DNA of 64,000 nt, from positions 36,217,022 through 36,281,021 of the forward strand of contig CM033399.1 of NCBI GenBank assembly GCA_019426215.1. Direction: 5' to 3'. Shown one piece after another: positions 1 through 10,505 of this stretch. The notes below the pieces were generated by a model. That model ran no database searches. It was not told the DNA's origin and saw only the letters and a program-made list of their open reading frames with translations. Position numbers and translations under genes: made by a program. This stretch comes from Buddleja alternifolia (Eukaryota > Streptophyta > Magnoliopsida > Lamiales > Scrophulariaceae). Within the stretch, counting starts at the first letter, position 1. Each line of letters begins with the position of its first letter.

Positions 1-2
1 CG

Positions 3-131
3 GATATCATTCTAGGAATGGATTGGTTGAAACTTAATCCAAGGATTTTGCATTTTGCTCCAATGATCATTGAGTATAATGTTATGACTTTCAAATGCTT
101 GAAACTTTTAAGATCGATCTTTTGCATTTAA
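3..131 (+). pseudogene. Ty3/gypsy retropepsin fragment
   Basis: The frame opening at base 3 reads DIILGMDWLKLNP and runs to a TAA at 129-131, 42 codons in all. The D-x-x-LGMDWL motif is the C-terminal flap and helix region of the aspartic protease in plant Ty3/gypsy polyproteins, which releases Gag and Pol products in the virus-like particle. The catalytic D(S/T)G triad would lie upstream of the window and is not visible. The frame then stops in non-coding sequence and no RT follows, so this is a truncated relic. Its orientation matches the gypsy RT-integrase fragment at 7730-9013, so both may come from one dismembered element, but nothing in between proves that. Confidence 0.75.
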
Positions 132-635
132 AAGAAAATACTCATCACTCGATCACTGGCACTCACTAAGCCCTTTGCTTACAGATTTTTTCTTCCTTTC
201 TTCCAGTCATGGGCATGAGTGGGTGGCAATAGCATGATGTACCTTTTGTGGAACTTTTGTAATAGTCATCTTTTGACTTCCGTCGTTAGTAACCTTATTG
301 ACATGGTAGACTTGATACATGCCTATTATCTGTCATAGTAGGGGTTTGTACTAAGCTAAACGATGATGATATATTTGTGTACTTGTTTCCGCTGCTTGAC
401 TTTGTCTTTATGGGAACGTCTCTTTTAGTTATCGTGCCACGTGAAGTTCAGGCGTTACATTTTCCATCATAAAACTAACAAATAAAGATTTAGTTAGAGA
501 ATTTTCAGAAGCGGTCTGACATCGAATTGCCATTCTTCGGACGGGTTATATGACTTATGCAGTGTAAGAATATCTAGACAGAATAGTGATAAAATTAAAA
601 CAAGTCTTGTTCGTAACAAAAGGAAAAGTATGACA
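132..635. other. Gene-free AT-rich DNA, nothing recognised
   Basis: No coding frame, terminal repeat or RNA-like motif was recognised between the gypsy protease scrap and the foldback that starts near 636. It may be further decayed gypsy sequence. Confidence 0.5.
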
Positions 636-920
636 TTTGACAGTGTGAAACTAAACATAATAATTTGTATAGACTTTTCAAGTAGTTTGAAGTTCCATGA
701 GTATATAATCGTCATCATGGAAAAATTGTATATAACAGTTTGAAACTAAACATAATAATTTGTATAGACTTTTCAAGTAGTTTGAAATTCCGTGAGTATA
801 TAATCGTCATCATGGAAAATTTTAAACTACTTGAAAAGTCTATACAAATTATTATGTTTAGTTTTAAACTGTTATATATATATATATATTATACAATTTT
901 CCATGATGACGATTATAGGA
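636..920. repeat. AT-rich foldback with direct and inverted copies of one unit
   Basis: A unit beginning cagtgtgaaactaaacat at 641 is repeated directly at 736 (cagtttgaaactaaacat), and most of it appears again as its reverse complement at 819-918. The 736-819 copy and the 823-869 copy pair almost base for base, so 730-876 can form a long hairpin. An alternating TA run sits in the inverted copy near 870-888. This looks like a MITE-like foldback with a partial tandem copy. No clear TSD was found and the superfamily is not assigned. Confidence 0.6.
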
Positions 921-951
921 GTATCCATCAGTACTCAATGACTTGATACGG

Positions 952-1332
952 GTAAATTGCATTTTTCGCTGTATAAGTGTATTCTTGTATATTTTTGGTC
1001 TCGCGCTTTACATGAAATTTATATTGCATTCCATAAATCACCAAAAAACTCTCATTTATTCCCATGACCAATTTTCGTCAAAAAAATTAACGAATCTCGT
1101 TAGTTAATGGCCAAAAAAAAAAATTACATTTATTAAATACTTTTTGAAAACTTTCCAATAAACTTTATACTTACTTTCTAAGTTTTTCTAATTTTCTTTT
1201 TTTGCCTCTAAAAACTGTTAGGTTTTTGACAAAAAGTTGGTCTTGGGACCAAATGTGAGATTTTTGTAAAACATGGGATCATAAGTATACACAAATATAT
1301 TTATAGGACAAAAAATGCAATTTACCGTGAGA
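952..1332. mobile_element. Possible small MULE-type element (weak)
   Basis: The left end, gggtaaattgcatttttcg, pairs with the sequence ending at 1332, which reads tttttgtcctataaa after gggt/ggta-aattgcat when reverse-complemented. Similarity continues inward for several tens of bases. The layout resembles the clear 9-bp-TSD elements elsewhere in this window, but I could not match a TSD here, so the call is tentative. Confidence 0.35.
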
Positions 1333-1500
1333 GACTCGAAAATGGCTTGGCTGGGTAGAGACGAAATATATAGTCAAGAATGGCTAACTACAATATACAC
1401 AAATATATTTATATACGAAAAATGCAATTTACCGTGAGAGACTCAAAAATGGCTTGGCTGGGTAGAGACGAAATATATAGTCAAGAATGGCTAACTACAA
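1286..1500. repeat. Tandem duplication, about 108 bp, two copies
   Basis: The stretch from tatacacaaatatattta at 1286 to about 1393 is repeated from 1394 to about 1500 with few changes; the shared core includes atggcttggctgggtagaga. A related piece (gtcaagactcaagaatggct) appears at 3682, on the far side of the MULE inserted at 1522. The duplicated DNA was therefore the target of that insertion. Confidence 0.75.
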
Positions 1501-1675
1501 TAAAAAGTTAGTCAACTTAAAGGGAAAATATCACTTCACGTCCCATAACTTTCCCTGAATTCAATTTTGGTTTCACTCATTACCGAAATCTCATGTTGCG
1601 TTCCATATCTTTCAAACAATCTCACATTTGGTCCCATTTGTCTATTTTTAACAGAAAAAGGCATGGGCCGTTAGT

Positions 1676-3292
1676 TCACTGTTCATCATCTTCACATTGA
1701 AGACGATGAACAGTGATTTTTTTTGTTACTTTTATATATAAAAAATTATATAATTTCGTGTGTATATATATATACATATTATATATGTCTATGTATGAAC
1801 AGTGATTTTTTTTGTTACTTTTATATATAAAAAATTATATAATTTCGTGTGTATATATATACATATTATATATGTCTATGTGTGTGTGTTGGGGGGGGGG
1901 GGGGTAATGGGTTCACTGTTCATCATCTTCAAGTTGGGGGGGGGGGGGGGGGGTGTAATGGGTTCACTGTTCATCGTCTTCACAGTGAAGATGATGAACA
2001 GTGATTTTTATTTTTTACTTTTTGTTATTTTTATATATAAAATATTATACAATTTTTTTGTGTATATATATACATATTATATATCTCTATGTGTGTGTCT
2101 ATATATGTATGTGTGATTACGTGTGTGTGTGTGTTGGGGAGGGGGGGTATTGGGTTCTCTACTCATCGTCTTCACAGTGAAGACGATGAATAATGATTTT
2201 TTTTGGTTATTTTTATATGTAAAATATTATATAATTTTGTGTGTACATATATACATATTATATATGTTTATATATGTATGTGTGATTATGTGTGTGTTGG
2301 GGAAGGGGGGTGTTGGGTTCACTATTCATTGTCTTCACAGTGAAGACGATATACAGTGATTTTTTTTGTTATTTTTATATATAAAATATTATGTAATTTT
2401 GTGTGTGTATATACACATATTATATATGTGAGGGTGTACATAAACCCGCACAACCCTCCCGATCCGCTCAAATGGACCCGAACTGCCCGAAATCCGCCGG
2501 TTTGAAATTATTAAAAAATTATGGGGGGTTGAAAAATTGCAACCCGCCACTTTCGGGTCGGGTGGTGGGTTTAATAATTGTAACCCGCCACCCGAACGCT
2601 AATTGTATATGTCATAAGTGTGTGTGTGTGTATATAATATATTTAAAGATTAACCCTAAACTCTTAAAACTATATATGCATATATATAAACTCTAATAAG
2701 AGTAGTTTTATTCATATTTATGTAAAACACTTTATTTTTAATTTGAGTAAACAAGAACATTTGTTTTTACTTGATTTGAACGAAGATGTAGATGTATATT
2801 TATATGATAAAATTATAAAATAATTTAATTTTATTAATATTTTATATTTCACAATTCATGATAAATATGATTTTTATTTAATAACACCACTTAATTTTGT
2901 ATTTCTCACCAACTCAATTTTTTTTAAAATTAAATCTACACAAGTATGTTATTTAGTTTCTTACTTACTAGTTGAAACTAAAAGTAATATAATTGTAATT
3001 TGATAACCCGCCAAACCGCCCGCTAAATACATTAAATTCGACCGACCCGAACCGCTTGGTTTGAAAAGATAATTATGCAGTTTCGGTTTGTTATTTTGTC
3101 AACCCGCATATATCAGGTCGGGTTGAATTTTTTTCATAAAACCGTCCGAACCCGACCACGTACCCCCTCTATATGTCTATGTGTGTGTTTATATATGTAT
3201 GTGTGATTATGTGTGTGTGTGTGTGTGGGGGGGGGGGGGGGTATTGGGTTCACTATTCATCATCTTCAGTACAGTGAAGACGATGAACAATG
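1676..3292. repeat. Tandem units built around a 42-bp near-palindrome
   Basis: A near-perfect palindrome (ttcactgttcatcgtcttca followed by its reverse complement) recurs at about 1676, 1960, 2151, 2315 and 3246, with partial copies at 1797 and 1909. Each is followed by a T-run, an AT-rich segment, a GT microsatellite and a long G-run (near 1890, 1937, 2140, 2310 and 3230). Units are roughly 110-180 bp, and the array is interrupted by the hAT-like insertion. The open frames across it, made mostly of Cys/Val/Gly/Tyr, are microsatellite artefacts. Confidence 0.75.
2430..3169. mobile_element. hAT-like non-autonomous element inside the MULE
   Basis: It begins gagggtgtacataaacccg and ends so that the reverse complement reads gagggggtacgtggtcggg. 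This TIR style (AGGGGTGTAC then AACCCG-type words) is familiar from plant hAT MITEs. Target repeats are tatatgt at 2423-2429 and tatatgt at 3170-3176; one flanking base differs, so an 8-bp TSD with one mutation is possible. Joining the flanks recreates the tandem-unit sequence seen at about 2080, confirming both junctions. Further inward CCCGCC/GGCGGG-type words recur at both ends. No transposase frame was seen. Confidence 0.65.
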
Positions 3293-3664
3293 ATTTTTTT
3301 TTGTTATTTTTATATATAAAATATTATATAATTTTGTGTGTTTGTATATATATATATATATGTATTATATTTTATATTTTTTTGTTAAAATATTAAACAA
3401 ATTACAAGTTGGGGAGCTTTTTGTAATTATCCCTTGTTTTGGAGCCCAAATCGGGTGCATATCACAGTCAAGGCTTTGACTAACGCCCCACGTGCAAGGC
3501 ACATGCCTTCTGCCGTTAAAAATAGACAAAATTGGACAGATGAGACCAAATGTGAGATTTTTTGAAAGATATGAGACGCAATGTGAGATTTTGATAACTA
3601 GTGGGATCAAAATTGAATTCGGGAAAAGTTATAGAACGTCAAGTGCAATTTTCTCCAACTTAAA

Positions 3665-4962
3665 TTACAATATAAAGTTAGTCAAGACTCAAGAATGGCT
3701 AATTACAATATGGAAGTCAGTGAAATTATTGATTTCTCACGGCCCCTCAAGTCCATCAGCTCCAGTATTCCACCATGTTTGGAGTCTGGACTTTTCTTCC
3801 TATAATATTATAAATTTTTACACTATTCTCAGTGAAGTGCCAAATATATATATTCAATATAAATTTGATTTAGGTAATTAGTGTTGAGTGTTGTGAATTT
3901 TGTGATTTGTGCTTAAATATTTGTAATTTACTCAAATCATCTTAGAATATATTAGTAACAAATTTAACACAATCAATATAAAACCTAATATAATGCACAT
4001 CAAACAAAATATGAACATAAAAATTAGATACTGCAGATGAAGAGTCACGGCGCCACTTGACGTTGTCCTAAAGTCATAATTGTTTTTCTATTTGCAGGTG
4101 CTGACAGCTGATCACCACTCCAAAATAAAACTTTATTAGCTCACAGCACTGTCTCATCCCATGTGCACGACTACAGAAAAATTAAGAACCAATCGGTAGT
4201 CATGTTATCAAAACACAAAGACTATTATGGGGAGTATATAATGATATTATCAACTTTCACAATATCACTTATACCAACAAATGGACATATGACATTATTA
4301 TATAGGAGACTAAAATTGACAATCATAAAATGATAATGGACCACTAAAATTATAATAACATTATCACAAACACAATAAGGTGGTCAAATTTCTCATAAAA
4401 CAATGATGAATGAGTCTATAAATCTAAAATTGAAAAGGCGTATATAATGATGAAATACAAATTAATATTGGAAATAAATAATAATTGATATTTTTTAAAG
4501 CTATTTCCAACAGTAAGATACTGTGACGTTAATAGTTTCTTTGCATCAATAATTTTTTCAACAGAGAATTGCTTTTTTTTGGTTAATTAATTCATTATTT
4601 TTTTTATTTCCGGGTATAGGGTTTTTTTAAAAAAAAATGAGCTAGGAAAACGATAAAGTAAATTTATTTTCAAAGTACAGTTAGAAATTAAAATAGCCTT
4701 TTTTTCTTTTCTCTCCTAATTTTAGAATTAAAACTAACATATTATTGTCTAACAATTAACATATATCCAACTCAAAACGTACAAAACGTAGCACGTTTCT
4801 TAAAGAAAGAGCAATTTATGCTCATGACTGCTGCAATAACGGGCTAGAGCTAACTGGCTTGAGACACTAAATGGGGCATTAGTAAAAAGATGGTCCAAAG
4901 CTTGAAAGTATACTGGGAATGATCTTGTTCTTCAATAAAACATTTTTTTTTAAAATAAAAAA
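3665..4962. other. Gene-free AT-rich DNA, nothing recognised
   Basis: After the MULE TSD there is a short remainder of the duplicated target DNA (to about 3710), then AT-rich sequence with no coding similarity, paired termini or RNA-like structure that I could recognise. Confidence 0.5.
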
Positions 4963-4974
4963 TTAATCATCATA

Positions 4975-5199
4975 ACCAAGACATGTTGGTTTAGTGGTAT
5001 CAATTTTTCATTTTATGTGAGAGATTTTGAGTTCGAATCCAGACTACCACAAGTTGTAGCTCTCCCCTCATTTATTGAGTTAGATAGAGTCTTTATGGCT
5101 CAGGACTATAACTATCAACTTGAATTTGTCGGACTAAATATTTAGGGTATTCTCCTTCCGTCCTTCGTCTTGAATTCAAAAAAAAAAAAAAAAAAAAAA
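4975..5199 (+). mobile_element. tRNA-derived SINE
   Basis: The head contains tggtttagtgg (an A-box match) followed about 40 bp later by gagttcgaatcc (a B-box match), the split internal Pol III promoter of tRNA-derived SINEs. The body ends in a run of about 21 A. The flanks ttaatcatcata (4963-4974) and ttgatcgtcata (5205-5216) are a probable 12-bp TSD with two mismatches. A SINE is transcribed by Pol III and mobilised by LINE machinery. The degraded TSD suggests an old copy. Confidence 0.75.
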
Positions 5200-5386
5200 G
5201 AAAGTTGATCGTCATATATCTAGCTACTGCATAATCAGCTAATAGCAAAATTATATTAACGCGAATTTAACATGTTCATTCTGTTCGTTCTTGTTTATGT
5301 GACTATATTTCTAAATCTTTTAACACTGGGCTTAAATGGCATGCATGTGAAGCTTGGAAATAAATACTATTAGGGATAATTACACA

Positions 5387-5727
5387 TTGTAATGGCCGAT
5401 TTCATTTTTTTGGATAGAAAATAATTTTTAATATTTGACCGTAGGTAATTACTAATTTATTTAGGAGTCTTTAAAGTATATTAGAAATTTTGTTAGTGGA
5501 GGGTAAACGTGGTATTAGAATTTGGGAGCCCTAGTTATCATGTATAAATACACCGATTAAATTTTAGGATATTGTACGGTGTATTTATAGGGCTCCCAAA
5601 TTCTAATACCATGTTTACCCTCCACTAACAAAATTTCTAATATACTTTAAAGACTCCCAAATAAATTAGTAATTACCTACGGTCAAATATTAAAAATTAT
5701 TTTCTATCCAAAAAAATGAAATCGGGG
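5387..5727. mobile_element. Foldback insertion forming a near-perfect hairpin
   Basis: The arms 5396-5555 and 5577-5725 are reverse complements. By eye they differ at two positions plus one 11-base indel, around a loop of about 21 bases. Exact copies of aattacaca at 5378-5386 and 5728-5736 form a 9-bp TSD, and excising the insert restores the MULE terminus. A Pol II transcript through it would be an almost perfectly double-stranded RNA, a typical Dicer-like substrate. The high arm identity argues for recent origin or gene conversion between arms. Confidence 0.75.
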
Positions 5728-6000
5728 AATTACACACATAGCATTCTAAGGTATTGCAAAATTACAAAAAAACATCCCTTAGTTCAATAAATTACATCTA
5801 ACATCATGTAGTTTCACTTTTTGATGTAAGATTGGACGGAATGTGTAAGAAAACTGAATTGCCCTTATGAAATATTTAAAAAAAGAAAGAAAAAACATTA
5901 AAAAAAACAAAAAAAGACTGAATTACCATATTACCCTCTTTATATATTTAGATTTACTTCTAATACCAATTTTAAAATAAAATATAAACTTAAAAGAAAA

Positions 6001-6215
6001 TATATATATATATATATATATATGTATAAATATATGTGTGTGACTGTCTGTGTGAATATGTGCATGTGTGTGTGACTGCGTGTGTGTCTGATTGTGTGTG
6101 TGCATGTGTGATTGTGTGTATGTGTGAGATGTTGTGTGTGTGTACGAGTGTGCGTGCGAGTGTGTGTATTGTTGTATGTGTGTGTGCGTGAAGGTGGGGT
6201 GGGGTGGGGTGGCGA
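6001..6215. repeat. TA then TG-rich microsatellite and G-rich tract
   Basis: Alternating TA at 6001-6023 passes into a long imperfect TG array (about 6037-6190) and then ggggtggggtggggtgg repeats. It is low-complexity DNA inside the MULE-type element. Confidence 0.85.
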
Positions 6216-6755
6216 TTTGGGGGGAGAAGGGGTGGGGAAGACGACTAATGTTCCCCACCCTTTTTCTTTTTCTTTTCCTTTCTTTTCTTTTTTATTTATT
6301 TTACAAAATAATATATTGTTTAAGTAATTTAGTTTAGAAATTAAATTTATTAAAATACAATAATTAAATTTATTTGTAAATTTTAGAAAATAAATTAAAG
6401 TATATAATTTAAATTATATAAACTTTTATATATAAATTTAAATAAAATATTAAAATGATATTTTATACAAAAAAAATTTTATTCCTAATTTCTAATTTAT
6501 TTTATTTTCTTGAGCATTTTTTTATAATTAATTTATTTTATATTTTTTTACACAACATTACATATAACAGCTATACTCTTACAAAACATTACAATTTACA
6601 CCAAAAGGGTATACTTGTCCGAATATTATAGGGTTTCCATGTATAAAAAAGGACAGAGACATTTTCGGAAGTTCACCAAAAAATTTAACGGCGCCGTACA
6701 GTAACCCTAAAGGAAGGTGCAACTTGTTGGACGGAATAAAACGTTAGGATGTTAA

Positions 6756-7113
6756 ATGTAATTTATTGAATTAGAGGATAATTTTTGTAATTTCGCAATA
6801 GCTTAGGATACTGAATGTAATTATCCCAATACTATAATATAGTTTACTTAGTATCAAAAGCAAACCCAATCTAAATGCAAGTAGTGGAAATCAATAATTG
6901 GACATTTCTTGCCATATTAGTCAACTTTTTTTAATTAGATGTAATTTATTAAACTAGAGGATGTTTTTTTGTAATTTTGCAATACCTTAGGATGCTGAAT
7001 GCAATTATCTCAATACTATAATGTAGTTTACTTAGTATCAAAAACAAACCCCATCTAAATGCAAGTAGTGGTAATCAATAATTGGACATTTCTGGTAGTC
7101 AACTTTTTTTAAA
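6756..7113. repeat. Tandem duplication, about 183 bp, spanning a MULE end
   Basis: The sequence from atgtaatttattgaattag at 6756 through the MULE right terminus (6827) and its flank to about 6938 is repeated from 6939 to about 7113. The second copy therefore carries a detached copy of the terminus (ending near 7010). The duplication postdates the MULE insertion. Confidence 0.75.
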
Positions 7114-7705
7114 GTTACGCCAATCTTTCTCTCTATATATATAACAGTCGTGTTGATACACTCACTCGATGCGTATGTTTAGCTAAAAATAAATAAATAA
7201 AAATATTAATTTATTTTTACTTGAAATGAATGTTTTTACTTGAAGTTGTGATAAAGATATAATTTTTCACTTATGATTTTATATAATAACTTATATATAA
7301 CTAGAAAATATGTTGAAAAGATAAGGTTATGCTTGTTTATGTTTCTTAGTTAAAATTCTGAAAATTTGGTGGGAAATGCGTACTATGAAAATTTGTGCGA
7401 AACTGTTATGTGTTGTGTTTGTTTATGTTTTATAAAAACAATTGAAATTTATAAAATGTGTCAAATCAATAGTGATAGGTTGATATATGATGTGTTGAAT
7501 GATTGAGTTAGTTATCTATATAATGGTTATGTGAATAAAGAAATAATAAAATACAAATTAAAAATCGTAAAGTATAAAAATGAAAGAGAGATAATGATTA
7601 AAATAAATGATTTCCATTGATGATTGTGTGGAATGATAGATGTAGTGAGTGATACGTAGTTATATAAGGGATTTAAAAACTTATATAAAACAAAGGTGAA
7701 TTTAA
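7114..7705. other. Gene-free AT-rich DNA, nothing recognised
   Basis: AT-rich sequence with no recognised frame, repeat pair or RNA feature lies between the duplicated MULE end and the gypsy fragment. Confidence 0.5.
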
Positions 7706-7729
7706 ATGAAAAATAATTTGTGTTATGAT

Positions 7730-9013
7730 TTTTTAGGATTTTGTGGTGTGAGTGAAGCGCGTAGTTTCCATGGGTTAGCTACGTTCTATTGGCAATTTAT
7801 TCGGAATTTCAACTCCATAGTCACACCTATTACCGAATGTATGATGAAAGGAAAATTTGATTGGGGTGAAGAAGCCGACACCAGCTTCGCTGTTATAACG
7901 GAAAAATTGACCACTGCCCCAATTCTTATCTTGCCTAATTTCAGTAAGGCATTTGAACTGGAGATGGATACTTCTATTATTGATGTTGGTGCAGTACTTT
8001 CACAGACTGGCTGACTAATAGCTTTCATAAGTGAAAAGATGAGTGATATACAAAAGAAGTAAACAACTTATGAAATTGAATTACATGCGATTGTTCGAGC
8101 AGTTAAGCATTGGGAGCAATACTTATTTCAACGAGAGATTGTATTACACACTGATCACGAGGCTCTCAAGTACATGAATGCTCAGAAATTTTTTAATCGA
8201 ATGCATGCTAGATGGGTGGCTTACTTGCAGCAATTCACTTTTGTCATCAAACACAAAAGCGGATAACATAACAAAGTGGGGGATGAGTTGAGTCGTCGAG
8301 CACAATAATTAGTGACGATGCACAATGAAGTAATAGGCTTTGATTGCTTGAGAGATTTGTATCAAGATGATGTTGATTTCTCTGATGCATGGGTATTGTG
8401 CAATGCCAAAACAGCAGTGGGACCTTTTATGTTACATGATGGTTTTCTATTTTATAAGGATCAATTATGCATTCCACACGGGTCTATGCGGAAGAATCTA
8501 ATTTCTAAAATACATAAGGGTGGTCACTTTGGTAGAGATAAGACGATTGCTATAGTTGAACGAAGATATTATTGGCCATAGTTGAAGTGCATGGTTTGTC
8601 ATAGTAATAAAGGACAATCACAGAACACTAGTTTGAATATGCCTCTACCTGTTCCCTCCGGCCCTTGGGAAGATGTTTCTATAGATTTTGTGTTGGGACT
8701 ACTGCGTACTCAACGAACTTATTATTCAGTTTTGTTAGTGGTTGATCAGTTCTCAAAAATGGCTCATTTTTTATTCCTTGCAAGAAGACTTTCGATGTTG
8801 ACCATATTGCTACTTTATTCTTTCGGGAAGTGGTTTGTTTGTATGGTGTTCCTAAAACCATGACTTCTAATGGGGACGCTAAGTTTCTTAGTCATTTTTG
8901 GCGTTCTCTGTGGTACATGTTTGGGATTGAGTTGCAGTTTAACAGGTCTTTTCACCCTCAAACTGATGGACAGACGGAAGTGGTCAACAGAACTTTAGGT
9001 AAGCCACTGCCTT
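7730..9013 (+). pseudogene. Ty3/gypsy RT (end), RNase H and integrase, decayed
   Basis: The first part reads FLGF then [16 protein letters not shown] and ends near GAVLSQTG (7730-8012): the RT connection region, with about 25 residues missing after FLGF. RNase H follows in the same frame (WEQYLFQREIVLHTDHEALK, 8110-8180) with four in-frame stops between 8013 and 8308. The integrase part has the zinc-binding region (GGHFGRDKT ... RYYWP, CMVC), then [13 protein letters not shown] holding the first catalytic Asp. A frameshift near 8830 leads to [16 protein letters not shown] around the last catalytic residue. Homology stops at about 9003. The wording is typical of plant chromovirus-type gypsy polyproteins, which reverse-transcribe and integrate element cDNA. 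It is non-functional, with no LTR or gag attached. Confidence 0.85.
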
Positions 9014-9270
9014 AAACCGAGCTTCAGATTTCAGATTTGCAAAATTGGTTGCAAATTTGCAATTTCAGATTTTGAAGCTTGGGGGGTGATTTGCGGGCAG
9101 TGAGCTGATGGTTGCTTCGGCGGTGGTCTGTGCGGTGGCTGGTGGGTTTGTAGTTTGAGTTTGGATTTGAAGGTGTTGATTTGGAGGTTGAAGATGGTGG
9201 AATTGGAGGTTGAAGGTGTTGGATTGTAGGTGGTCACCGGTTGGCCGGTGGTCGCAGGTGGGATGGGCAG

Positions 9271-9316
<46 letters not shown>

Positions 9317-10133
9317 TATATTGTTTATAAATTTAAAATACAAAAATATATGAACCGTTGATTTTAGTAGATCAGATGCAATGGTTGTAAGATTAAGGGC
9401 AAAATAGTCTTTTATTGACGAAAATCGAATAACCAATCTCATGACAAACGAGTGAGGCGCGTAGGGAGTTAAATTACTTCTTTAATTTATTCAAAGGGGG
9501 TAAATTAACGTTTTTTTAATCACAAGGGGGTGGAGTGATAATAAGGTCGATCACAGGGGGGTTGGATGTAATTTACCCAGAAATGAATTGTGAACAGGCG
9601 CTCAATCACAATAAAGACGGAACACTTTTCCACCGATACTTTTTGATCATCTCTCACGCGCATCCGGCAGAAACATGCTATCCCTTAGCAGATTATAATC
9701 GAGCATGTTTGGTGCAAAGGAAACCACACCGCGAACTTGGTGGCCAAAATTGGCAACATGAATGATTTAGGGATACTTCACTAGTCTCCGAGACTTAAAA
9801 TCATTAACAAACTTGATGATGATCGTATTGGCATTACTGGGCCTCGAAGAATAACCAATATCTCGGGTTTGTTGGGATAGTGTATAAAGGGTCACCCCAT
9901 TCTCTTTGTCTTAAATAAGAGAGAACGAGAGATAAGAGTAGTGGAATACCGAATATCGTTATACTTGTATCACTTATTGTTAATAAAAATAAATTAAAAA
10001 CAATTTCTCACTACTAAATTTATTAGTATGAAAAAACAAAATTATTAGGACTTATTTATATATATGGTGACATGTATCTTTGATATTACTTCTCGTTTGC
10101 CACAAATTTTTTTGTAGTGTAAATTCTTAATTA
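9014..10133. other. No gene recognised; TA microsatellite at 9273-9309
   Basis: A GT/GG-rich stretch (9014-9270) is followed by a TA microsatellite, then AT-rich DNA. The words near 9480-9575 (gggggtaaatta, gatgtaatttaccc) look like one terminus of a MULE-type element whose partner I could not find. A 76-codon frame at 9535-9765 has no recognisable similarity and is not called a gene. Confidence 0.5.
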
Positions 10134-10142
10134 ATGTTTTTA

Positions 10143-10396
10143 GGGAAAATTACATGTAGATCCCCTCACTTATTGTGTAATTACCAAACCCCCCTCTTAT
10201 TGGACATTGCCAACACACTCCCTCGTATTGAGGATTTCTTACAATTACATCCCTTGTTTGTCAAAAATTCTTACAATTTTATCCCTATAAATTTTACAAA
10301 TAAACCCCTTGAGGGGGTGTGTTGGTAATTTTCAATAAGTGAGGGTTTTCTTTAGTAATTACACAATAAATGAGGGAGTCCGTGTGTAATTTTCCC
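10143..10396. mobile_element. 254-bp MULE-type MITE
   Basis: The left end gggaaaattacatgtagatc and the reverse complement of the right end (gggaaaattacacacggact) pair and stay similar for about 45 bp. Flanks atgttttta (10134-10142) and atgttgtta (10397-10405) match at 8 of 9 positions. The core ('gatttcttacaattacatccc ...') is shared with the element at 35287-35546, so the two are one family. It encodes no protein. Confidence 0.8.
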
Positions 10397-10505
10397 ATGT
10401 TGTTATGGTATCCACTTAGTTCTCAATTTGCACAAAATACTTCCTCAACTACCTTTCTCTGAAATTCAAATTCTGCAAGTTGCGGAGTTCCTTATTTGGA
10501 CTTTA

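Larger units (their letters stand above)
1522..3655. mobile_element. MULE-type non-autonomous element with perfect 9-bp TSD
   Basis: The left end gggaaaatatcacttcacgt and the reverse complement of the right end (gagaaaattgcacttgacgt) begin terminal inverted repeats of roughly 150 bp. Both arms carry the recurring 'tttggtccc ... tctatttttaac' wording seen in other elements here. The flanks are caacttaaa at 1513-1521 and caacttaaa at 3656-3664, a perfect 9-bp TSD of the length Mutator-like transposases make. No transposase frame is present, so it would depend on a transposase in trans. The interior holds G/GT-rich palindromic tandem units and a later hAT-like insertion at 2430-3169. Confidence 0.8.
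5372..6827. mobile_element. MULE-type non-autonomous element
   Basis: Once the hairpin at 5387-5727 is removed, the left terminus reads gggataattacaca then catagcattctaagg. The reverse complement of the right end reads gggataattacattcagta. The TIRs extend roughly 90 bp, including 'ttgcaaaattacaaa' and 'caataaattacat'. Flanks aatactatt (5363-5371) and aatactata (6828-6836) agree at 8 of 9 positions. The interior holds TA and TG microsatellites and AT-rich filler. No transposase is encoded; the frames made of His-Thr repeats near 5923-6258 are translations of the TG array. Confidence 0.65.

Noticed and set aside
5923..6258. 111-codon frame of His-Thr repeats and the Cys-Val frames opposite it
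   Set aside because: A direct translation of the TG/CA microsatellite; composition follows the repeat and no start context or similarity is visible.
9535..9765. 76-codon frame with unremarkable composition
   Set aside because: No recognised motif, no neighbouring element context, and it starts in what looks like a transposon terminus.
10005..10122. Possible mini CACTA (cactactaaattt ... ttttttgtagtg)
   Set aside because: The inner bases of the two ends do not pair and the 3-bp flanks (tct and taa) differ.
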